From Psychrobacillus sp042885655 (GTDB lineage Bacteria > Bacillota > Bacilli > Bacillales_A > Planococcaceae): a stretch of 64,000 nt of DNA. The stretch covers positions 228,289 to 292,288 of the forward strand of contig NZ_JBHVRO010000005.1 of the NCBI RefSeq assembly GCF_042885655.1, read 5' to 3'. The position numbers and the translations under genes are program-made. Position 1 is the first letter of the stretch, and the number at the start of each line of letters is the position of its first letter. The notes under the pieces are model-generated. The model searched no databases and was not told the DNA's origin. It was given only the letters and a program-made list of their open reading frames with translations. This document shows positions 16,229 through 23,843 of this stretch, one piece after another.

Positions 16229-17425
16229 TTATTTCTTCTTATTAGTAAAATAATTTATATACCCATCTGATACTTGATCGGTTGATCCATACACTTTTTC
16301 GATTGCCTTAGTTGTTCTCTCTGAAAGTATTTGAAGTTTATGTTCAGATCTACTGTCAATATATGGTTCATTTATTAATTCTTTTACCATCGTCATAAAT
16401 TTATCAAAGCCCTGAGTTTTAATTAAGTAATCGGTAAGCAAAAAACCTAAGCCATAAATTTCAGACGTGTTGTTGTAATCCAATTTGTTCAAGTCATCTA
16501 TCGATAAAAAGACCAAATCCCTATTTGATAGTAACTTCTGCTCCCTATACGGTAAATTATTTAAATTAATTAAAGGTTTACCTGCTGCATCTTTTTCTAC
16601 TACATGCTGAAGTAAGGTTGCGAAACCCTCTTGAATGTATAGTGATACGTTATCGTTGGAGAAATCAGAAAGCATATTATGGCCTAACTCATGTGCAAGG
16701 GTACTGTAGGATGCAGACGGTTCAATCATGAGTTTTAGCGACTCACCTGTCTCATTCCAACCAGTTAGTCCAATCCAAGGTATAGTGGCAGATACTTGTT
16801 CCCTAGAATCATAAAGTTTTATCGTTACATCCTTTGGATCCCAACCAAATTCATTATTATATAGATGAACAATATCACTCGCCTCTCTTAACACAGTCAA
16901 AGCTTGCTCTTCCATGTCTGAAACATATAACACAGCAATATCCCCTTCAGATATTTTCTTGAAAGGTACATCATCAATTACCCATTTGTTATTTAATTTA
17001 ACAATTGAGTATATAACTTTATTTTGAGTTCCCTTGTCTTGATATTTCATGTTTACAATTAATTCTATAATCCCTTTATCTGACGACATTAGATTTACTT
17101 CTCCAATGTTCACGGAAAAAGTATAGCCTTGTTGCTTTTTAAAAATCGCCTCTTCCATCCATCTCTTTTGCTCTTTATAAAACAGAGAATTTGCATTGTT
17201 TTGAAACTCTAGAAATCCTTCTTCATCATTATTATCTATAGCTTCAAGCATTTGAACAAATTGCGCCTTGACCAACTCGCTTTCATCAGTCACTATTTCT
17301 TGATTATCAACAGTCTCTCGGTCATCTATTGATTCGAAACTTTCTTCTTCTATTTTGACTGGTTCTGGAGCACATCCATAAAGAATAATTACAAGGAAAC
17401 CTATTAATTGTATAAATTTTTTCAA
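16229..17425 (-). CDS. Lipoprotein with HEXXH zinc-metallopeptidase domain
   Basis: The 398-residue protein starts with a lipoprotein signal (MKKFIQLIGFLVIILYGC; Cys18 would be lipidated). Residues about 60-165 form an NTF2-like or linker region. The C-terminal half has HELGH in STLAHELGHNMLSDF near residue 246 and a downstream EGFATLL Glu near residue 272, the zinc-binding arrangement of gluzincins (Peptidase_MA-like). It should act outside the membrane. No substrate is known. The gene stands alone between terminators. Confidence 0.88.
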   Translation of the reverse strand: MKKFIQLIGFLVIILYGCAPEPVKIEEESFESIDDRETVDNQEIVTDESELVKAQFVQMLEAIDNNDEEGFLEFQNNANSLFYKEQKRWMEEAIFKKQQGYTFSVNIGEVNLMSSDKGIIELIVNMKYQDKGTQNKVIYSIVKLNNKWVIDDVPFKKISEGDIAVLYVSDMEEQALTVLREASDIVHLYNNEFGWDPKDVTIKLYDSREQVSATIPWIGLTGWNETGESLKLMIEPSASYSTLAHELGHNMLSDFSNDNVSLYIQEGFATLLQHVVEKDAAGKPLINLNNLPYREQKLLSNRDLVFLSIDDLNKLDYNNTSEIYGLGFLLTDYLIKTQGFDKFMTMVKELINEPYIDSRSEHKLQILSERTTKAIEKVYGSTDQVSDGYINYFTNKKK

Positions 17426-17475
17426 TATACTACCCCCAGTTTCAACAAATTTGATGCTTCTTTTCGTTCTAATTA

Positions 17476-17589
17476 TTAAGATCGCTTGAAATTAAAGATA
17501 CAAAGTGTTACTTTTCCCCCTTTCATTACATTGTAAGGATCTACTGGTTCATCTTCTGGGCTGAGTACAACCTCTACTTGTAAATTAAT
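17476..17589 (-). CDS. Possible 37-codon gene or remnant with non-standard start
   Basis: The minus strand has a full AGGAGGGG site followed by an open frame encoding VEVVLSPEDEPVDPYNVMKG and GKVTLCIFNFKRS. No ATG, GTG or TTG lies at a suitable distance; ATT at 17589 touches the ribosome site. The residue composition looks protein-like. It may be a gene whose start has mutated, a gene using ATT, or a remnant. I do not recognise it. Confidence 0.3.
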   Translation of the reverse strand: MNLQVEVVLSPEDEPVDPYNVMKGGKVTLCIFNFKRS

Positions 17590-17692
17590 CCCCTCCTATA
17601 ATAATTTCTTACTTTAAATATAACAGAATTTTCATAATTATTGGTTATTTTTCAGTATATTTAAAATTTAGATGAATTGTATAAAACAAGAA

Positions 17693-17725
17693 AACACCTA
17701 GTGAATTAAAATCTCACTAGGTGTT
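17693..17725 (-). terminator. Terminator after GNAT gene
   Basis: AACACCTAGTGA pairs with TCACTAGGTGTT around a nine-base loop, eight bases past the stop of the 17734 gene, with TTTTCTTG following on the minus strand. Confidence 0.85.
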
Positions 17726-17733
17726 CTCTTATT

Positions 17734-18423
17734 TTATAAATACAACCCTTTTTCCTCATACGTTACGTACCAAACATCATCTTTTTGCAAAATGCTCGTT
17801 CCGATCCAGCCTTTTTCAAGTAATTGTTGTTGTTTTACAGTATCACCCATATTAATCACCAACACCTCGGTACTGGCTTCACGGTCTTCATGGAGCTTTT
17901 TATAAAATACGTAGCGTAACATTTCACCGTATTTCTTTTTCAGTGCACCAATGACCATCCCTTGGCTTAACTTGTCTTTTAAGCTAGCAATGTTAAATGG
18001 CGCTACTGTTGCGCATACATGTGTATATGGTGACGCATCTAGAAGCTCCATTACGATATTACCAAGTTTTTTTTGCAAACCAAATCCTCTATATTTTGGA
18101 TGAACATTCGTAATTTCTTGATAGACAACTTTGTTTAGTTGCTCTGTTTGAAGTCCAATATCATATCCTAGATGATGTTCATCTATTTCCGGTATAGCTA
18201 ATGCACGGAATGCAATTAACTCTTCCTCCACAAATACGCCAACCATTAGATGATTTGAGATAGATTCTACGTATTCTTCCTTTGTTAAAGGTGATAAGAA
18301 ATTATTGTTTGCGATCGTTTCTAAAACTATATCCTGAACGCGAAAAATATCATTCACATTATCTATTGTTAGCTCTCGTACAACATATTCTTTTTCACCG
18401 AGATTTCCTTTCCATTCCTTCAT
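17734..18423 (-). CDS. GNAT-family N-acetyltransferase
   Basis: The 229-residue protein has the acetyl-CoA binding motif A in TNVHPKYRGFGLQKKLGNIV near residue 105, preceded by the beta-4 strand (VYQEITNVHP), as in GNAT enzymes. The C-terminal 60 residues have no clear domain. It starts 11 bases after the enolase-superfamily gene and probably shares its transcript, hinting at a linked role in amino-acid or peptide metabolism (inference). The acceptor substrate is unknown. Confidence 0.82.
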   Translation of the reverse strand: MKEWKGNLGEKEYVVRELTIDNVNDIFRVQDIVLETIANNNFLSPLTKEEYVESISNHLMVGVFVEEELIAFRALAIPEIDEHHLGYDIGLQTEQLNKVVYQEITNVHPKYRGFGLQKKLGNIVMELLDASPYTHVCATVAPFNIASLKDKLSQGMVIGALKKKYGEMLRYVFYKKLHEDREASTEVLVINMGDTVKQQQLLEKGWIGTSILQKDDVWYVTYEEKGLYL

Positions 18424-18434
18424 CTAAACACCTC

Positions 18435-19547
18435 TTACTTTGTTACTTTCGTAGAAAACTCTGTTAGTTCTTGTAAAATTGTTTCATCTACATCTACACC
18501 TAAACCAGAACGTTCATTTAGTTTAATAAAAGGAACGTCATAATGTAAGTTACCAACATCTTTTGAGAATTTAAGTGGCCCAGTTAATTCTACACTAGTA
18601 AATGCTTTTTTAGAAAATGCAACATGGAAACCGGCTGCGGATCCAATAGAAGACTCAACCATAGATCCGATTTGACATTCGATTCCTGCCATTTCTGCCA
18701 TATGTGCAAGCTTCATCGCTGGGTAAATGCCTCCGCACTTCATTAGTTTAATATTTACTTTATGCGCTGCTTTTTTCTCGATCAATTCACGCATATCTCG
18801 GAATCCTCTTAATCCTTCGTCCATCATAAGAGGGGTGCTTGTTTTTTCTTTCACTTCCACCATTCCATTAAAATCATCTGCAACAACTGGTTGTTCTAAC
18901 CAATCTAGTCCAGTATGCTCTAGCTGACGCATTGCTATAATTGTATTTGCACTGTTTTTCCAACCTTGATTTACATCGACACGAATTGCAATATTTTCTC
19001 CCACTTTTGCACGTACTGCTTGAATACGTTTTACGTCGTCTTGCACTTCTGTTCCGACTTTCATTTTAAAAGATGAATAGCCTTCTTTTATACGTTTTTC
19101 TGCTTCTTCCGCCATCTTTTCAGGTGTTCCGATACTTAAAACATGCGTGATTGGAAATTTTTCATGATAGCGGCCGCCAAGTAATTGGTAAACGGGAACA
19201 TCTAATTTTTTCCCTACTACATCGTAGCATGCAATATCAATTGCCGCTTTGGCTGCTGGTGCTTGATAAACCGCTTTATCCATTATTTCATGCAATCGTT
19301 CAAATTCCATTGGATTTTTTCCGATTAATAGAGGAGCTAATGTATTTTTAAGCATTGCGTATGTACTTTCCCACGTTTCTCCGGTTACATGCTCATCTGC
19401 TACAGCTTCCCCGTATCCGACTAGCCCATCCTCTGTTGTTATCTTTACAATAATTGAAGGCATATCTTCGTATGTATGATAGCTAATGATAAATGGTTCT
19501 ATTAGTGGTAATCTTATTGCATAAATATCAACTTCTTTAATTTTCAT
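18435..19547 (-). CDS. Enolase-superfamily enzyme, dipeptide epimerase / muconate-lactonizing type
   Basis: The 370-residue enzyme has the whole MLE-subgroup catalytic set: KxK in SFKMKVG near residue 162, metal ligands Asp (RVDVNQGW, about 191), Glu (LEQPV, about 217) and Asp (MMDEGLR, about 242), and the second Lys in NIKLMKCGG near residue 266. This layout allows 1,1-proton transfer and fits L-Ala-D/L-Glu epimerases (YkfB) and related racemases. The exact substrate is not fixed by these motifs. It is divergent from the regulator at 19638, which may control it. Confidence 0.88.
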   Translation of the reverse strand: MKIKEVDIYAIRLPLIEPFIISYHTYEDMPSIIVKITTEDGLVGYGEAVADEHVTGETWESTYAMLKNTLAPLLIGKNPMEFERLHEIMDKAVYQAPAAKAAIDIACYDVVGKKLDVPVYQLLGGRYHEKFPITHVLSIGTPEKMAEEAEKRIKEGYSSFKMKVGTEVQDDVKRIQAVRAKVGENIAIRVDVNQGWKNSANTIIAMRQLEHTGLDWLEQPVVADDFNGMVEVKEKTSTPLMMDEGLRGFRDMRELIEKKAAHKVNIKLMKCGGIYPAMKLAHMAEMAGIECQIGSMVESSIGSAAGFHVAFSKKAFTSVELTGPLKFSKDVGNLHYDVPFIKLNERSGLGVDVDETILQELTEFSTKVTK

Positions 19548-19637
19548 TATATTTCCCTACTCTCTTTACAAGTTTTTAATTTCCCGGTATAGTCGTCGTT
19601 AAATAGTCGTTTAAAAATTAAAAAAAGAGGTGCACGG

Positions 19638-20882
19638 ATGATTACACGCATTGCCGTCTTAGGACCCAGCAATTTTATCGAGCATTTAAGGCAATTTGAA
19701 CATGAACTAATTTCTATCCGTTTGGATTATTATATCTATAACATACCCATGGAAGCAATGGATATAGTGTCCAAAATTAAACCCTGCGATGCTGTGTTTT
19801 TTTCTGGCTCCCTTCCATATATTTATGCTAAGGAAGCTAGAGAGAAATTACCTGTTCCGTCTCATTATTTAAGGCAAGATGAAACTGCTATTAGTACAAC
19901 ACTTTTGTCCATTTGCTTTTCTGAGTCTATACCTATCCAACAGATTTCTATCGACTTAATCGAACCAAGAAGCGTTAATAGTGTTTTGGAGGATATAGCG
20001 CAAATGGAACAACATCCATATATGATGCAAATTGATTCTGGTTTTAATTTGCAGGAAGTCGTTTCTTTCCATTCCAAATTACAAAAAAATGGTGAAACCT
20101 CTTTAGCAATAACTAGTATTCACGCAGTTTATCAAGAATTAAAAGAAAAAAATATTTCTGTCATTCGAATGATTGACCCTAAACGGTCCATTTTAAAGGG
20201 AATTGAAGAGACGAAATCCATGGCCCTTCTTGCCAAGAGCCAATCCGCTAAAATTGCTGTTGGCTATATACAATTAAACGACAGTGCATCATTGTCAGAA
20301 GATCTGTTAAAGAAAATTTTAGGATCTATACAAGCAACTGCCGTGTCAGTAGAAGAGAATTTATATGTGTTATATTCTACACAAGGCGACATACAGGAAG
20401 CATTGAAAAGCAATACATTAGAAACATGGTTTGAACTCGCTACTTCACCACTATATATTGCATTTGGATTTGGTAAAACAGTTATAGAGGCAACACAAAA
20501 TGCTCGTGATGCACTAGCCTATGCAACGGAGAATACTGCTTACTTAATAACTGACCAAAAGGAATTGTTAGGGCCTTATCCAAACAATCAAAAACGAGTA
20601 AATCTAAAGACAAATGAACCTAAACTCGCACTGTTAGCGAAAGAAACAACTCTAAGTCCTGCGAATTTATCAAAGGTGATGCAGTTCAGTCGTTTTCATA
20701 AATCAACAGAATTTACGGCCTCTGATTTAGAAATCTATTTACAAGTAAGTAGACGTACAACGGAACGAATCTTGAAAAAACTAGTAGATCATGGGTATGC
20801 TCGCATTGTCGGTGAAGAAATGACCTACCAACAAGGACGCCCCCGTGCGATTTACGAACTAAATTTCCCGACTTATTTATAA
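19638..20882 (+). CDS. Putative transcriptional regulator with C-terminal winged helix
   Basis: The 414-residue protein ends with a helix-turn-helix (TASDLEIYLQVSRRTTERIL followed by KKLVDHGYARIVGEE, residues about 350-385). The N-terminal 100 residues look like a periplasmic-binding or phosphotransfer-like alpha/beta domain, and the middle resembles a degenerate GGDEF/cyclase-like fold (KIAVGYIQLND...NARDALAYATENTAYLIT). AAAAGAGGTG precedes ATG 19638. It is divergent from the epimerase gene with a 90-bp shared promoter space, so it likely regulates that operon. The family name is not certain. Confidence 0.72.
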   Translation: MITRIAVLGPSNFIEHLRQFEHELISIRLDYYIYNIPMEAMDIVSKIKPCDAVFFSGSLPYIYAKEAREKLPVPSHYLRQDETAISTTLLSICFSESIPIQQISIDLIEPRSVNSVLEDIAQMEQHPYMMQIDSGFNLQEVVSFHSKLQKNGETSLAITSIHAVYQELKEKNISVIRMIDPKRSILKGIEETKSMALLAKSQSAKIAVGYIQLNDSASLSEDLLKKILGSIQATAVSVEENLYVLYSTQGDIQEALKSNTLETWFELATSPLYIAFGFGKTVIEATQNARDALAYATENTAYLITDQKELLGPYPNNQKRVNLKTNEPKLALLAKETTLSPANLSKVMQFSRFHKSTEFTASDLEIYLQVSRRTTERILKKLVDHGYARIVGEEMTYQQGRPRAIYELNFPTYL

Positions 20883-20951
20883 ATAAAAAACACATCGCTA
20901 AATCTCTAAACTATCAGGCTTTTGAACTTCATAAAAATAGTTCCAACTTTA

Positions 20952-21055
20952 AATTGGTCTCGACTTTTTCAATCTGGTTGCGAATTCAGTAGATTTGGTC
21001 TTGATATGTTTAAAATTGGTTGCGATTTCCACATAATTGGTCTCGATGTGCTATT
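20952..21055 (+). repeat. 21-bp degenerate tandem array, five units (array 1)
   Basis: Core (A)TTGGTCTCGA or TTGGTTGCGA recurs with its GG at 20956, 20976, 20997, 21018 and 21039, i.e. spacings of 20, 21, 21 and 21. The core is the reverse complement of the one in the array at 63462. It lies just after the regulator gene and before a family A repeat. Confidence 0.75.
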
Positions 21056-21102
21056 TAATGTAAAATATTCACCGTCTTTTGCATTTTAAATTTTTTAGAA
21101 AA

Positions 21103-21370
21103 CCGCCTTTAAGTGCATCTTGTCCTTTGCATTCACGAGTGCTTTGGACTAAACACCCACTACACTATTACCGTTAAATTTAGAGGAGTTGGAAGTGACT
21201 GCTTCACTTCCAACTCCTCTATTTTCGGTTATCTTGTGGCGGATGTTTGTCCGTCGCTCTTTTTGAATGTAAGTGGACATGGTACATTCTTTCCTACTCT
21301 TTTAAAGGCGTCCGAAGATACAATTTCGGACGCGGCTTCGCTTCTTTATCAATCGATACTGCCTATTTTT
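21103..21370 (+). repeat. Family A repeat, copy 2 (most complete)
   Basis: Order of parts: a left block ending AGTGCTTTGGAC; an outer stem CACTATTACCG/CGGTTATCTTGTG; hairpin 1 (21181-21221, two perfect 18-bp arms around CTGCT); a spacer; ACTCTTTTAAA; hairpin 2 (21308-21333, GCGTCCGAA/TTCGGACGC); then CTTCGCTTCTTTATCAAT. No convincing gene overlaps it. Confidence 0.8.
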
Positions 21371-21401
21371 TCTTTATCCACATGCACTATTGAATTTTTG
21401 A

Positions 21402-21747
21402 TTAGGCTTCTATTGTTTCTCTCTTTTTAATTTCTACCATTTCTGCTTGTGAAAGTTTTTGAATCGTGAAGCCAGTTAATACATACATAACAGATATAAT
21501 TGGCACAACGAAGTTTAAAACTGCATATGGAAAGACAAAAGTAAGTGTTCCACCATCTTCTAAAGCTCTTGATAGATTTTTAGATTTAAAACCGAACTAC
21601 GCTAGTTTAATACCCTTGTACATCATCACATCAATATCATTCCAACTAAACCCAGGCTACCATTGCCGCAACAGAGGATCCAATTATTAATGGAATATGT
21701 GGACCTTGATCCAAACCAACTACCGGTACAATCATACTTTCTATCAT
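21402..21747 (-). pseudogene. nhaC-type Na+/H+ antiporter remnant with internal deletion
   Basis: From ATG 21747 the minus strand gives IVPVVGLDQGPHIPLIIGSS, then after a stop WNDIDVMMYKGIKLA, matching the N-terminal part of NhaC-family antiporters. After a junction near 21575 the next frame reads ALEDGGTLTFVFPYAVLNFV and ends ...TGFTIQKLSQAEMVEIKKRE, a typical membrane C-terminus. NhaC proteins have about 450 residues; only about 110 codons remain in broken frames. It follows the M20 amidohydrolase gene, which may once have shared its transcript. Confidence 0.65.
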
Positions 21748-21867
21748 AAATATTAGAGGTATTATAGCTTAAATTAAGGACATCTCTTTTTTGGCAACTT
21801 TTTCGCTTTTATAATTAACGTTTAATAGTCGCTAATAGATTTATGATTTAGGCAAAGTGATTGCTGG

Positions 21868-22971
21868 TCATTCTTTTTTAGAAATATTTGAAAGCGTTTG
21901 AGCTATCACTTTGGCACCAATTAATAGTGAATTGTGATTAAACGTCATGTTTGGGTGATGTAATCCAGGTGCAAGATCCGAACCAATCCCTATCATTGCA
22001 GCTTTTACTTCTGGATGTCTAATCGTATAAAAATGAAAATCATCACTTCCAGACGTAATCACTTCTTCTGCGAGATTCTCAGTACCTACGACTTCCACAA
22101 TCCCTTGTCTTGCGATTGCAGCTGCTTCCATTGAAACCTCTGCTCCTGGTGTGATGTCTTGCCATTCCCACTCAATTTCTATTTCAAATAGATTTTGTAA
22201 TGCTTCTAAGTCTTTTTCTATTTGGTCTTTCATTTTAAATAATATTTCATTTTTTGCAGCTCTAGCATCGATTGAAAATGTAGCATTACCTGGAATGATA
22301 TTTGCATTCTCTCCACCTGCTTGTATTTTGGTGAGCTTTGCAGAATAGGATTCAAAAGGCGAAAAGTATAGATTTTTTAAAGTTTGATGAATTGCTACTG
22401 TCACATCAATTGCATTTTTACCTTGATGTGGACGTGCCCCGTGCGCATCAATTCCTTTTATTTGACCTTCCAAAAACATTGCAGCTCCGTGATGGATTGC
22501 TGGAGATACTTTTCCAAAAGGAAGCTCTTCAATTGGTCGTAAATGTACACCGAATAAGTGAGTTACATCTTCAAGTGCCCCTCTATCAATCATCGAATTA
22601 GCACCGTTACCTTTTTCTTCTGCTGGTTGGAATATAAATCGGATACGTTTGTTCAGCTTTTCATTTTTTATTAGTAATAAAGCTCCCAATACCATCGAAA
22701 TATTGGCATCATGTCCACATGAGTGATTTGCACGAAATACGCCATCAACTTCTTGCCAAAGTGCATCTATATCTGCACGAACTGCAATGACTTCTTCACC
22801 CTCTCCGATTTCTGCTAGTAGACCAGTTACATCGTCAAATCGACGATACGGTACTTGAAGCTCATCCAATATTTCAGCGATTTTGTTCGTTGTTTCATAT
22901 TCTTTCCAACTTATTTCTGGATTTTCATGAAAGTGATTAAACCATTGTAATATTTGCGATTCTACTTGCAT
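21868..22971 (-). CDS. M20-family amidohydrolase (N-acyl-amino-acid / IAA-conjugate type)
   Basis: The 367-residue metallo-hydrolase has the M20D metal-binding motif NHSCGHDANISMVLG near residue 84, QPAEEKGNGA near residue 117 and the dimerisation-domain HGARPHQGKNAIDVTVA near residue 177. A Tyr/His-rich C-terminus (HHPNMTFNHNSL) completes the active site. The group cleaves N-acyl, N-carbamoyl or aminoacyl bonds in the cytoplasm. It lies 24 bases after ywbE and upstream of the nhaC remnant. The substrate is unknown. Confidence 0.9.
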   Translation of the reverse strand: MQVESQILQWFNHFHENPEISWKEYETTNKIAEILDELQVPYRRFDDVTGLLAEIGEGEEVIAVRADIDALWQEVDGVFRANHSCGHDANISMVLGALLLIKNEKLNKRIRFIFQPAEEKGNGANSMIDRGALEDVTHLFGVHLRPIEELPFGKVSPAIHHGAAMFLEGQIKGIDAHGARPHQGKNAIDVTVAIHQTLKNLYFSPFESYSAKLTKIQAGGENANIIPGNATFSIDARAAKNEILFKMKDQIEKDLEALQNLFEIEIEWEWQDITPGAEVSMEAAAIARQGIVEVVGTENLAEEVITSGSDDFHFYTIRHPEVKAAMIGIGSDLAPGLHHPNMTFNHNSLLIGAKVIAQTLSNISKKE

Positions 22972-22995
22972 TTCACTTACACTCCTTTTCTATAA

Positions 22996-23190
22996 TTATC
23001 CAATAATTTCACAAACCCTACCAACTTTTCCATCCGTTAATCGCACTTTTATACCATGTGGATGAAAGGACGAATTCGTTAATAAGTCCTTCACAATACC
23101 CTTTGTTTTTTCACCTGTTCGTTGGTCTTTTTTCAATATGATATATACTTCTAGTCCAGGTTTAACATCTTTTCTATTTTGTCCATTCAT
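22996..23190 (-). CDS. ywbE: YwbE family protein
   Basis: The 64-residue basic protein matches the YwbE family: NGQNRKDVKPGLEVYIILKK, then GEKTKGIVKDLLT and HPHGIKVRLTDGKVGRV. The fold is predicted to be a small beta-barrel; its role is unknown. AAGAGGTG lies a few bases before ATG 23190. It is the first gene of a likely two-gene transcript with the amidohydrolase. Confidence 0.9.
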   Translation of the reverse strand: MNGQNRKDVKPGLEVYIILKKDQRTGEKTKGIVKDLLTNSSFHPHGIKVRLTDGKVGRVCEIIG

Positions 23191-23509
23191 ATGGATTCAC
23201 CTCTTTTTGTATCGTACCACTTTCATGCTATACTTACACCACTTTGTAAAATATGGTGCAACAATTCTACAAACTCAATAATACCAGCACTTTAATATGT
23301 ATCGTTATTTTTATCTTTACAATATAAGGTAAGTTAAAGCATATTTTTGGAGTAAACAATGGTGGCGTATGTACAGGAATGTGTAAGTATGATTTGAATA
23401 AAATAAAAAAGACCCAATCATGGTTAGAATGGATCTGTTTTCACTGAATGTAGTCAATAATACAAATAACGTTTTGATGATTCTCGTTATGAGATAGTAT
23501 TTATTGGAA
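23191..23509. other. Spacer with a weak hairpin
   Basis: No gene is supported. A possible minus-strand terminator (AGATCCATTC...GATTGGGTCT then a T run) lies at about 23410-23440. The 96-codon minus frame across 23317-23607 has no ribosome site and runs into repeat sequence. Confidence 0.4.
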
Positions 23510-23815
23510 TAATTTACGCTATGGCGGACGCTCTTCGTGAGCATAGCTTTGGTCTCCTCGTCACTGCGTTGAAGGCACTGAAAAAGTGTCATTCTAATAA
23601 TTTGCAAATAAATTATTAATACCTACTTCCCTGATTTAGCGCTCTGGCATTCGCTTTCCGCGGGGCGAGCGACGAGCCTCCTCCTTCGCTTCGTGCGGGG
23701 TCTCGTCTGTCTCGCTATTCCCGCAGGAGTCTCATGCTCCTGCGCAAGCTCGTCGCAAATAAGTCTCATGCTCCTGCGCAAGCTCGTCGCAAATAATATT
23801 CGCCGCCGCACTAAA
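23510..23815 (+). repeat. Family B GC-rich Bacillales-type repeat, composite
   Basis: Contains ACGCTATGGCGGACGC and, further on, TTCGCTTTCCGCGGGGCGAG, TCGTGCGGGGTCTCG and CCCGCAGGAGTCTCATGCTC, segments found in GC-rich intergenic repeats of many Bacillales genomes. The GC content contrasts sharply with the flanks. It includes the exact tandem duplication at 23729-23796 and ends just past the PhoX-like gene. Confidence 0.75.
23729..23796. repeat. Exact 34-bp tandem duplication
   Basis: The 34 bases starting GTCTCATGCTCCTGCGCAAG and ending GTCGCAAATAA occur twice without a mismatch, at 23729-23762 and 23763-23796, inside the family B repeat. Exact identity implies a recent duplication or replication slippage. 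Confidence 0.95.
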
Positions 23816-23843
23816 TCCTCTTTTTCTTTAAAAAAGCCCTTTA

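Larger units (their letters stand above)
17426..17733. other. 308-bp spacer between lipoprotein and GNAT genes
   Basis: Apart from the small frame at 17476-17589 and the terminator at 17693-17725 it is AT-rich sequence with no further recognisable signal. Confidence 0.5.

Noticed and set aside
21113..21430. 105-codon plus-strand frame
   Set aside because: It lies across family A copy 2 and the nhaC remnant; other copies do not keep the frame open.
23317..23607. 96-codon minus-strand frame
   Set aside because: Weak start context and its N-terminal half is repeat sequence.
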